DNA of 21,962 bases. It comes from Gammaproteobacteria bacterium (GTDB lineage Bacteria > Pseudomonadota > Gammaproteobacteria > Pseudomonadales > Azotimanducaceae). Shown in pieces: positions 15,813 to 21,962 of this stretch. The stretch lies in contig PBAA01000041.1 in the NCBI GenBank assembly GCA_002715785.1, positions 1 through 21,962 of the forward strand, written 5' to 3'. Below the pieces are notes generated by a model. That model worked only from the letters and a program-made list of their open reading frames with translations. It had not been told where the DNA came from and did no database searches. Numbering within the stretch: position 1 is the first letter of the stretch; the number at the start of each line of letters is the position of its first letter. The translations under genes and the position numbers were made by a program.

Positions 15813-17654
15813 TCATTCCAAGAGGTTCAGGAGAAGGCGATTAATGCGATGCACGTACTCACCTGGCTCGAGCAATGCGGTTCCATCTGCTAGCGAAGCC
15901 TGATCAAACAGAATCAGAACCATATCTTTAAATCTATCTTCGTCAGATTCGGCGTCCAACCGTTGGATCAGCGGATGGTCGCTATTAATCTCAAAGTGTG
16001 GCTTTGAGTCCGGTACGGACTGACCGGTGACCTCCATGATACGGCGCATTTGTTGTCCCATGTCATCGTCGCCGAGTACGAGGCACGCCGCCGAGTCGGT
16101 TAATCGGGTCGACCGACGTACCGATTCGACCTTCTCTCCCAATACCTCCTGAATCCTCTGGACCAAAGGATCGTCATCCAAATCCGCAGGCTTCTCGACA
16201 TTGGGCAGATCAAGCTCTCCTCGCATAATGTCTTGAAACGCCCAACCATCGAATTCAGTGAGAAACGATGTCAACCATTCATCGACGCGGTCGGATAACA
16301 GCAACACCTCTATGTTCTGTTGCTTAAACACTTCGAGATGCGGACTTTGGCGCGCTGTCGTGAGATTTTCGCCTAATACAAAATAGATCTTTTTTTGTTC
16401 CTCTTTGGCGCGTTCCTTGTACATCGCTAGAGAGACGCGCTGATCCGAGGACTCGTCGGCCGTCGAATTAAACCGCAAGAGGTTAAGTAGGACATCTCGG
16501 TTGGTCGCATCTTCTCCTGCGCCTTCCTTGAGCACTTGTCCAAATTCGTCCCAAAATGCACCGTACTTATCCGGGTCTTCCTCCGCCATCTTTCCTAGCA
16601 TGTCGAGGACGCGCTTGGTGAGCGCATTCCTAATCGAAAGGACGTGCTCTGATTGTTGCAGCAATTCCCGCGACACGTTGAGCGGCAGGTCATTAGAATC
16701 GACGATGCCTCGAATGAAACGGAGATACAGCGGTAAGAATTGATCCGCCTCGTCCATAATGAAGACCCGCTGGACGTAAAGCTTGAGGCCTCTCGGCAAC
16801 TCTCGATTCCACAAATCGAAGGGTGCACGCGCAGGGACGTAGAGCAAACTAGTGTACTCAAGTTTGCCTTCCACTCGGTTATGCGACCAGGTCGTGGGGT
16901 CCTCGAAATCGTGAGAGATGTGTTTGTAGAATTCGTGATACTCGGTTTCTGAAACCTCGGATCGAGATCGCGTCCAGAGTGCCTTTGCGGAATTGACAAC
17001 CTCCGTTTCATCCTCTGCCTCATCGTCTCCTTTGGGCATTTCGACAGGGATACCAATGTGGTCGCTGTATCGCCTCACAATATTTCGGAGCCTGAATCCG
17101 TCAGCAAATTCCAGAGCATCCTCTTTTAGTTTGAGTACCACGCGCGTACCACGGTTGGTATCAACATCGTCGACGATGAAATCGTCTTCACCGCTCGATT
17201 TCCAGCTGGTCCCTTGGTCATCTCCAGCCTTTTGGGTAAACACCTGGACTTCGTCTGCGACAATAAACGCACTATAGAAACCCACGCCGAACTGCCCAAT
17301 TAACGTCGAGTCTTGCTGTTGATCACCCGTAAGGTTGGCGAAAAATTCTTCGGTACCCGATCGGGCAATTGTGCCGAGATTCTCTACAACTTCCTGGCGA
17401 GACATTCCAATACCGTTGTCTTCTACGGCAAGCGTCCCCTCGTCTTTATCGAATTCGATCAGTATTCGGTAGTCGGAATCTGCCTCAGACAGTTCCGGTT
17501 GAGCTAGCGCTTCGAACCGCAACTTGTCGATTGCATCCGAAGCATTAGAGATCAGCTCCCGCAGGAAAATCTCCTTGTTCGAATAGAGTGAGTTGATCAT
17601 GAGTTGCAGTAACTTCCGCGCCTCGGTTTGAAACCCATGTGTTTCCGCCGTCAT
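15813..17654 (-). CDS. htpG: Molecular chaperone HtpG (Hsp90)
   Basis: Bacterial Hsp90, an ATP-dependent cytoplasmic homodimeric chaperone. The 613 residues are near the usual length. The GHKL ATPase domain shows FLRELISNASDAIDKLRF (about residues 30-47), DNGIGM (79-84), the IARSGT lid region and IGQFGVGFYSAF. The middle domain contains NVSRELLQQS with the catalytic-loop arginine, and a C-terminal dimerisation domain follows. The ATG start is fixed by GGGAG six bases upstream, overlapping the sucD stop, which leaves only three bases between the genes. No sigma-32-type promoter space exists directly upstream, so it may be read from the TCA operon. Confidence 0.97.
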   Translation of the reverse strand: MTAETHGFQTEARKLLQLMINSLYSNKEIFLRELISNASDAIDKLRFEALAQPELSEADSDYRILIEFDKDEGTLAVEDNGIGMSRQEVVENLGTIARSGTEEFFANLTGDQQQDSTLIGQFGVGFYSAFIVADEVQVFTQKAGDDQGTSWKSSGEDDFIVDDVDTNRGTRVVLKLKEDALEFADGFRLRNIVRRYSDHIGIPVEMPKGDDEAEDETEVVNSAKALWTRSRSEVSETEYHEFYKHISHDFEDPTTWSHNRVEGKLEYTSLLYVPARAPFDLWNRELPRGLKLYVQRVFIMDEADQFLPLYLRFIRGIVDSNDLPLNVSRELLQQSEHVLSIRNALTKRVLDMLGKMAEEDPDKYGAFWDEFGQVLKEGAGEDATNRDVLLNLLRFNSTADESSDQRVSLAMYKERAKEEQKKIYFVLGENLTTARQSPHLEVFKQQNIEVLLLSDRVDEWLTSFLTEFDGWAFQDIMRGELDLPNVEKPADLDDDPLVQRIQEVLGEKVESVRRSTRLTDSAACLVLGDDDMGQQMRRIMEVTGQSVPDSKPHFEINSDHPLIQRLDAESDEDRFKDMVLILFDQASLADGTALLEPGEYVHRINRLLLNLLE

Positions 17655-17657
17655 CGC

Positions 17658-18533
17658 CTACTCCCAACCTGTAACTTCCGCTAACGCCTCGCCGATTTCG
17701 GCGAGACTCCTAACCGTCCTGACTCCTGCCGCCTCTAACGCGGTATATTTCTCGTGCGCGGTTCCCTTTCCGCCCGCGATAATCGCACCCGCATGTCCCA
17801 TCCGTTTACCAGGCGGTGCTGTCACACCTGCGACATACGCGACCACGGGTTTGCGTACCTCCGACTTGATATAGTCGGCTGCCTCCTCTTCTGCCGTACC
17901 ACCAATCTCCCCGACCATCACAACGGCTTCGGTTGCATCGTCCTGCTGAAAAAGACTCAACACGTCAACGAAGTGTGTTCCCGGTATGGGGTCTCCTCCG
18001 ATCCCTACGCACGTCGTCTGTCCATAACCCTTGTCCGTCGTCTGCTTGACCGCTTCATAGGTGAGCGTCCCTGAACGCGATACGACGCCGACTTTTCCAG
18101 GCAGATGAATATCGCCTGGCATGATGCCAATTTTGCACTCACCCGGCGTGATTACACCCGGACAATTGGGGCCGATTAGTCGAATCCCCGAGACTTCTAC
18201 CCGAGCTTTAACCTCGAGCATATCGAGTGTAGGAATGCCTTCGGTAATACACACAATCAGCTCGATGCCCGCATCGACGGCCTCCAATATTGAATCTTTG
18301 CAGTAAGCCGCTGGAACATAAATCACCGTCGCATCCGCATTGGTCTCTTCCACAGCCTCGCGAACACTATTGAAAACCGGTAAGCCCAGATGTTCGCTAC
18401 CCCCTTTGCCAGGCGTCACGCCACCAACCAGTTGAGTGCCGTACGCAATGGCCTGTTCAGAATGCAGAGTTCCTTGAGACCCCGTAAAACCCTGGCAAAT
18501 GACCCGAGTCGTTCGGTCGACAAAAATACTCAC
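17658..18533 (-). CDS. sucD: Succinyl-CoA synthetase alpha subunit SucD
   Basis: Alpha subunit of the succinyl-CoA synthetase, interconverting succinyl-CoA and succinate with NTP formation. The 291-residue product has the CoA-binding GFTGSQGTLHSEQAI, GPNCPGVITP, and the phosphorylated histidine in RMGHAGAIIAGGKGTA (His247). The start is GTG in a GTGA overlap with the sucC stop. With sucAB lost at this locus, the enzyme may work in the reverse direction, making succinyl-CoA from succinate for biosynthesis. That last point is inference. Confidence 0.97.
   Translation of the reverse strand: MSIFVDRTTRVICQGFTGSQGTLHSEQAIAYGTQLVGGVTPGKGGSEHLGLPVFNSVREAVEETNADATVIYVPAAYCKDSILEAVDAGIELIVCITEGIPTLDMLEVKARVEVSGIRLIGPNCPGVITPGECKIGIMPGDIHLPGKVGVVSRSGTLTYEAVKQTTDKGYGQTTCVGIGGDPIPGTHFVDVLSLFQQDDATEAVVMVGEIGGTAEEEAADYIKSEVRKPVVAYVAGVTAPPGKRMGHAGAIIAGGKGTAHEKYTALEAAGVRTVRSLAEIGEALAEVTGWE
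17661..17665 (-). promoter_or_regulatory. Ribosome binding site for htpG within sucD end
   Basis: GGGAG formed by the last codons of sucD, with a six-base spacer (including the sucD stop) to the htpG ATG at 17654. It fixes the htpG start and suggests coupled translation from sucD. Confidence 0.65.
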
Positions 18534-19699
18534 ACGGTACCTCCCGCGGCCGAAATAACCTTTTTGGCAGCGTCCACCAGCGAGTTAGCAGCTATGAGAT
18601 TAAGTCCACTCGAGGCCAGTCTGTTGGATCCTTGATCAGCGTTATTCCCTTCGAATCTCACCACCACGGGAACCTCAACCCCTATCTCTTCAATCGCTGC
18701 AATGATTCCTTCTGCGATGGTGGCACAAGACACAATGCCACCAAAGATATTGATGAGCACGGCACGAACGTTGGTGTCCGAAAGAATGATCTTGAATGCC
18801 TCAGCGACAGCTTCTTGACTGGCGCCCCCACCAACATCGAGGAAATTTGCTGGACTACCACCATGCAACTTGACCAAATCCATAGTCCCCATAGCAAGAC
18901 CGGCACCATTGACCATGCACCCGATGTTGCCATCCAACGCAACGTAATTGAGTCCGAAGGCGTCAGCCTGTACTTCCCGCGCATCCTCCTGCGAGATATC
19001 TCGCAAAGAACGAAGACCTTCTTGGCGGTACAACGCGTTGCTGTCTACATTAATCTTCGCATCCAGACAGTGGACGGCGCCGGTGTCCGTAATCACCAAT
19101 GGGTTGATTTCGACCAATGAACAATCTAATTCATTAAATAGTTCCAATAAACTATTGAATAATCTAGAAAATTGATCGACTTGATCTCCTTCCAAGTCCA
19201 GTTGAAGTGCCATGGCTCTGCCCTGGTGTGAGTGATCTCCAACGAATGGGTCGATCGCGACGCGGAAAATTTTCTCGGGAGTTTCTTCAGCCACTTTCTC
19301 AATTTCAACCCCTCCCTCTTGGGACGCCATGACGACGATGCGGCTACTGCTCCGGTCAATCACGGTCCCTAGGTACAATTCGCGCTCAATACCTATACAA
19401 GCCTCGACGTAAATCTGGTTCACGGGTTGCCCATCGGCATCCGTTTGTATGGTTACCAGCCGCGTACCGAGCCAGCGTTCCGCAAAAGAACGCACCTTCT
19501 CGATCGAATCGACTACCTGGACACCACCGGCTTTACCCCGACCACCTGCATGGATTTGCACTTTACAGACCCACGCCGTACCCCCAATCCTCTCCGCCGC
19601 TGCGATCGCTTCTTCCGGCGTATCAACCGCATAGCCAACTGAAACGGGCAATCCATAGTCGGCGAAAAGACGTTTCGCCTGGTACTCGTGAAGATTCAT
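18530..19699 (-). CDS. sucC: Succinyl-CoA synthetase beta subunit SucC
   Basis: Beta subunit of succinyl-CoA synthetase, carrying the ATP-grasp nucleotide site. The 389-residue product begins MNLHEYQAKRLFADYGLPV and has CKVQIHAGGRGKAGGV, LVEINPLVIT, and the C-terminal INGFGG-equivalent NIFGGIVSCATIAEGI with LVVRFEGN-like VVVRFEGNNADQG. The ATG start has a G-rich stretch about 12 bases upstream. A local AT-rich tract at about 19119-19176 codes for residues around FSRLFNSLLELFNELDCSLVE with A/T-ending codons, including an AGA. It lies 55 bases after lpdA and overlaps sucD by four bases. Confidence 0.97.
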   Translation of the reverse strand: MNLHEYQAKRLFADYGLPVSVGYAVDTPEEAIAAAERIGGTAWVCKVQIHAGGRGKAGGVQVVDSIEKVRSFAERWLGTRLVTIQTDADGQPVNQIYVEACIGIERELYLGTVIDRSSSRIVVMASQEGGVEIEKVAEETPEKIFRVAIDPFVGDHSHQGRAMALQLDLEGDQVDQFSRLFNSLLELFNELDCSLVEINPLVITDTGAVHCLDAKINVDSNALYRQEGLRSLRDISQEDAREVQADAFGLNYVALDGNIGCMVNGAGLAMGTMDLVKLHGGSPANFLDVGGGASQEAVAEAFKIILSDTNVRAVLINIFGGIVSCATIAEGIIAAIEEIGVEVPVVVRFEGNNADQGSNRLASSGLNLIAANSLVDAAKKVISAAGGTV

Positions 19700-19754
19700 T
19701 GAGTATTGTTCCCCCGGACATGCAGCACCGTACGCAGACGCTACACAACTACGA

Positions 19755-21194
19755 TCACTTTTTCTTTCTATTTACGGTGTGAATTGCGCGCCCTCCTATC
19801 GCCAGCGCTGCTTCGTGGACGGCTTCAGAGAGCGTCGGATGTGCAAACATCGTCAAACCCAAATCTTCCGCACTCGCACTAAACTCCATGGCGATAACGG
19901 CTTGCGCGATCAACTCAGATGCTTGTGGGCCAAATACGTGCACACCGAGAATCTGATCCGATTCGGCATCAGCAATAATCTTGACCATGCCTTCGCCATC
20001 ATTTGCCGCTATTGCACGGCCACTCGCCCCGAAGGAAAAAGATCCCGTCGCAATTGCATGGCCTTCCGCCGTCAATTCCTGCTCGGTACGCCCTACCCAT
20101 GCGACTTCCGGGTGGGTATAGATCACGTTCGGAACAGTCGCGTAGTTGACGGACGGTTTAAAACCCGCGATTCGATCGGCCACCATCGCCCCCTCCTCCG
20201 CTCCTTTGTGCGCGAGCATCGGGCCTCGAACCACATCACCCACAGCAAATACGCCCTGAACACCCGTTTCACAAAGATCGTTAACGGATATAAAGCCACG
20301 TTCGTCCAGGTCGACACCGCTATCCTCTGCGAGAAGATTTTCCGTGTAGGGCCGGCGCCCAACGGCCACAATTAACTTATCGATCGAAATCTCCTGATCG
20401 CCATCATCGTCCTGGTAGACGACATCGACCACGCCTTTTTTTTCAGCCGCAGAAACGACCCTCGCACCCAAACGGATATCGAGCCCCTGTTTCCGCAGCA
20501 CTCGTATCGCCTGACCGGCAATACGCTTATCCAACGTTGGTAGGAAGGAGTCCAAAGCTTCAAGCACGATCACCTGCGATCCGAGGCGGGCCCAGACACT
20601 GCCAAGCTCCAGCCCAATGGCGCCCGCACCAATGACCCCAAGTCGATTCGGGACAACGTCGAATCCCAAAGCACCCGTCGAATCCACAATTCCTTCGTTA
20701 GAAACAGCTACCGCATCGATATCCATTGGTACAGACCCAGGAGCAAGCACAACATGTTCGGCGTTGAATTCCTTGGTCGATCCTTCGTGGTCCTCCCATG
20801 CCACTCGTCGCTCAGAAAGCAACCGACCCGAGCCTGGATAAAAATCTACTCCATTGGAATCGAATAACGATGAAATACCCCCTGTCAATTGTCTAACTAC
20901 CGCATCCTTGCGGGCCATCATTTTCGAGAGATCGAGACCTATTTCCTTCGCTTCTATCCCCAACGCCGCGAGACCTTCGAGTTCCGCGTACTTTTGCGAT
21001 GCGTCCAGTAGTGCCTTGGAAGGAATACAACCGCAGTTCAAGCAAGTTCCTCCCAACGAAGGTTCGCCGCCATAGTTCACGGTTCGATCAATACACGCCG
21101 TCTTCAATCCCAGCTGTGTGGCCCGGATCGCGGCGGTATATCCTGCCGGGCCGGCACCAATCACTACGACTTCATAGCTGAACGGATCGCTCAC
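19755..21194 (-). CDS. lpdA: Dihydrolipoyl dehydrogenase LpdA (E3)
   Basis: FAD enzyme that reoxidises the dihydrolipoyl groups of 2-oxoacid dehydrogenases and glycine cleavage, passing electrons to NAD+. From the GTG at 21194 it has 479 residues: FAD motif VVVIGAGPAGYTAA, redox-active disulfide CLNCGC (Cys51 and Cys56), NAD motif LGVIGAGAIGLELG and the C-terminal HPTLSEAVHEAAL with the catalytic histidine. The residue between the redox cysteines, usually Val, is Cys54. The GTG is supported by AAGGA six bases upstream. The frame open to 21239 runs through the sucB remnant and is rejected. Its normal sucAB partners are missing here, so it probably serves other complexes such as pyruvate dehydrogenase. 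Confidence 0.96.
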   Translation of the reverse strand: MSDPFSYEVVVIGAGPAGYTAAIRATQLGLKTACIDRTVNYGGEPSLGGTCLNCGCIPSKALLDASQKYAELEGLAALGIEAKEIGLDLSKMMARKDAVVRQLTGGISSLFDSNGVDFYPGSGRLLSERRVAWEDHEGSTKEFNAEHVVLAPGSVPMDIDAVAVSNEGIVDSTGALGFDVVPNRLGVIGAGAIGLELGSVWARLGSQVIVLEALDSFLPTLDKRIAGQAIRVLRKQGLDIRLGARVVSAAEKKGVVDVVYQDDDGDQEISIDKLIVAVGRRPYTENLLAEDSGVDLDERGFISVNDLCETGVQGVFAVGDVVRGPMLAHKGAEEGAMVADRIAGFKPSVNYATVPNVIYTHPEVAWVGRTEQELTAEGHAIATGSFSFGASGRAIAANDGEGMVKIIADAESDQILGVHVFGPQASELIAQAVIAMEFSASAEDLGLTMFAHPTLSEAVHEAALAIGGRAIHTVNRKKK

Positions 21195-21200
21195 GAAAAA

Positions 21201-21205
21201 TCCTT
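21201..21205 (-). promoter_or_regulatory. Ribosome binding site for lpdA GTG start
   Basis: AAGGA on the minus strand, six bases before the GTG at 21194 and overlapping the stop codon of the sucB remnant (21205-21207). It decides the lpdA start and may explain why the sucB tail has been kept. Confidence 0.65.
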
Positions 21206-21315
21206 CACAGCTCCAATGGAATCCTCGCAGGATCTTCAATCACGCCAGCCATCGCAACCAGGAAACGAACCACCTCTTGCCTGTCGACTAATCGATGATC
21301 ACAAGACAACACGTC
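21205..21315 (-). pseudogene. sucB: sucB 3' remnant (2-oxoglutarate dehydrogenase E2 C-terminus)
   Basis: Between the sdhB stop and lpdA lies an open stretch that translates to VLSCDHRLVDRQEVVRF, then LVAMAGVIEDPARIPLEL and a stop. This is the end of the E2 catalytic domain of dihydrolipoyl succinyltransferase, whose usual sequence runs ALSYDHRLIDGREAV...EDPARLLLEV. The active-site His and Asp of HxxxDG are present, but the invariant Gly after Asp is Arg. Everything upstream is missing: the lipoyl domain, the subunit-binding domain and most of the catalytic domain. Similarity stops within a few codons of the sdhB stop. A GTG at 21312 could start a 35-residue peptide, but it could not act as E2. 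Position between sdhB and lpdA identifies it as sucB rather than aceF. Confidence 0.85.
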
Positions 21316-21316
21316 G

Positions 21317-21962
21317 TTAGGGACCCTGCTTCAGCAGCAACGAGCGTATCTTGCCGATAGCTCGAGTCGGATTCAGACCTTTCGGACAAACGCTTACGCA
21401 ATTCATGATGCCGCGGCATCGAAAGACGCTAAAGGGATCGCTAAGTTTGGCTAAACGTTCGTCCGTCGCTGTATCCCGGCTGTCCGCAAGGAACCGATAC
21501 GCTTGAAGCAACCCCGCTGGGCCGATGAATTTATCTGGATTCCACCAAAACGAGGGACAAGACGTAGAGCAGCAAGCACATAGTATGCATTCGTATAGGC
21601 CGTCCAGTTCTGCACGCTCTTCAGGGGATTGCAACCGTTCTTGTTCAGGCGGTGGTTCCTCGTTGACAAGGTAGGGGGACACTTTTTCGTATTGGTCATA
21701 GAACTGCGTCATATCAACCACTAAGTCGCGAACCACGGGCATGCCCGGCAGGGGCTTAAGGACCAAAGTCTTGTTGTTCGCAACTTCCGACACCGGTGTT
21801 TTGCATGCTAAACCGTTGGTTCCATTCATATTGATCCCGTCAGATCCGCACACACCCTCACGACAAGAACGTCGATAGGCAACCGTTGGATCCTCGGCCT
21901 TAACGAGTTCGAGAACGTCAAGAACCATCAAGTCCCGGTCTGCCGGAATGTCGATATCGTAG
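21317..21962 (-). CDS. sdhB: Succinate dehydrogenase iron-sulfur subunit SdhB (partial)
   Basis: Iron-sulfur subunit of complex II, passing electrons from SdhA to quinone at the inner membrane. The 5' end lies beyond the window; the frame is open to the last base and begins YDIDIPADRDLMVLDVLE. The 2Fe-2S ligands are in RRSCREGVCGSDG and LACKT, and the 4Fe-4S and 3Fe-4S ligands in CILCACCSTSCP and CRGIMNCVSVCPKGLNP. The C-terminus (AIGKIRSLLLKQGP) looks complete, so the deletion that removed sucA and most of sucB ended cleanly after the sdhB stop. Confidence 0.96.
   Translation of the reverse strand, partial: YDIDIPADRDLMVLDVLELVKAEDPTVAYRRSCREGVCGSDGINMNGTNGLACKTPVSEVANNKTLVLKPLPGMPVVRDLVVDMTQFYDQYEKVSPYLVNEEPPPEQERLQSPEERAELDGLYECILCACCSTSCPSFWWNPDKFIGPAGLLQAYRFLADSRDTATDERLAKLSDPFSVFRCRGIMNCVSVCPKGLNPTRAIGKIRSLLLKQGP

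Noticed and set aside
20430..20445. Homopolymer runs in lpdA (T run), trpB (A run near 5352) and leuD (A run near 9891) as possible frameshift sites
   Set aside because: All three frames are intact through the runs and code for family-consistent residues, so there is no evidence of slippage or a broken gene.
21195..21239. N-terminal extension of lpdA from a TTG at 21239
   Set aside because: The added residues (KILRGFHWSCEGFF) run out of frame through the sucB remnant; the GTG at 21194 has AAGGA at good spacing and matches homologue N-termini.
21205..21315. sucB remnant as a functional small gene
   Set aside because: It covers only the last strand and helix of the E2 catalytic domain and lacks the lipoyl domain and most of the active site, so E2 function is not possible.

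Overview
The window reads as a gammaproteobacterial chromosome segment. The order purF-cvpA-dedD-folC-trpA-trpB-trpF-truA-asd-leuB-leuD-leuC is the classic gammaproteobacterial (Pseudomonas-like) arrangement. The sdhB-lpdA-sucC-sucD block is the 3' part of the usual sdhCDAB-sucAB-lpd-sucCD TCA operon. Base composition looks balanced, so this is not a strongly AT-rich endosymbiont. No tRNA, rRNA, IS element, CRISPR array or phage gene was seen.

Every supported gene is on the minus strand, so transcription runs from high to low coordinates. In transcription order: (1) TCA block, 21962-17658: 5'-truncated sdhB, a short sucB 3' remnant, lpdA, sucC, sucD. (2) A tightly packed middle block, 17654-11915: htpG, gpsA, a DUF4892/OmpA-like envelope protein, prmB, aroC. 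(3) Leucine/aspartate-family block, 11807-7643: leuC, leuD, leuB, asd. (4) truA, trpF, trpB, trpA, folC, dedD, cvpA, purF, 7591-150. Genes overlap or sit a few bases apart. The largest gap inside the gene run is about 107 bp, upstream of leuC, and it holds a perfect 16-bp palindrome over the -35 position of a possible promoter. Positions 1-149 hold only purF 3' flank.

The most notable observation is at the TCA junction. sucA and nearly all of sucB are missing between sdhB and lpdA. The last ~35 codons of sucB remain directly after the sdhB stop, still readable as the E2 C-terminus (DHRLVD...EDPARIPLEL). This looks like a deletion scar that removed 2-oxoglutarate dehydrogenase E1 and E2 while keeping lpdA, sucCD and sdh. 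The result would be an incomplete, branched TCA cycle, as known in obligate autotrophs and some symbionts, unless sucAB lies elsewhere or the junction is an assembly error. accD is likewise absent from its usual trpA-folC slot, and fimV from its asd-truA slot. The whole window looks like an ancestral gene order condensed by deletions.

Functionally the genes serve central carbon metabolism (sdhB, sucCD, lpdA), Leu/Trp/Lys-Thr-Met/aromatic/purine/folate biosynthesis (leuCDB, trpFBA, asd, aroC, purF, folC), phospholipid precursor synthesis (gpsA), translation support (prmB, truA), protein folding (htpG) and envelope or division functions (DUF4892 protein, dedD, cvpA). A biosynthetically self-sufficient cell is suggested.
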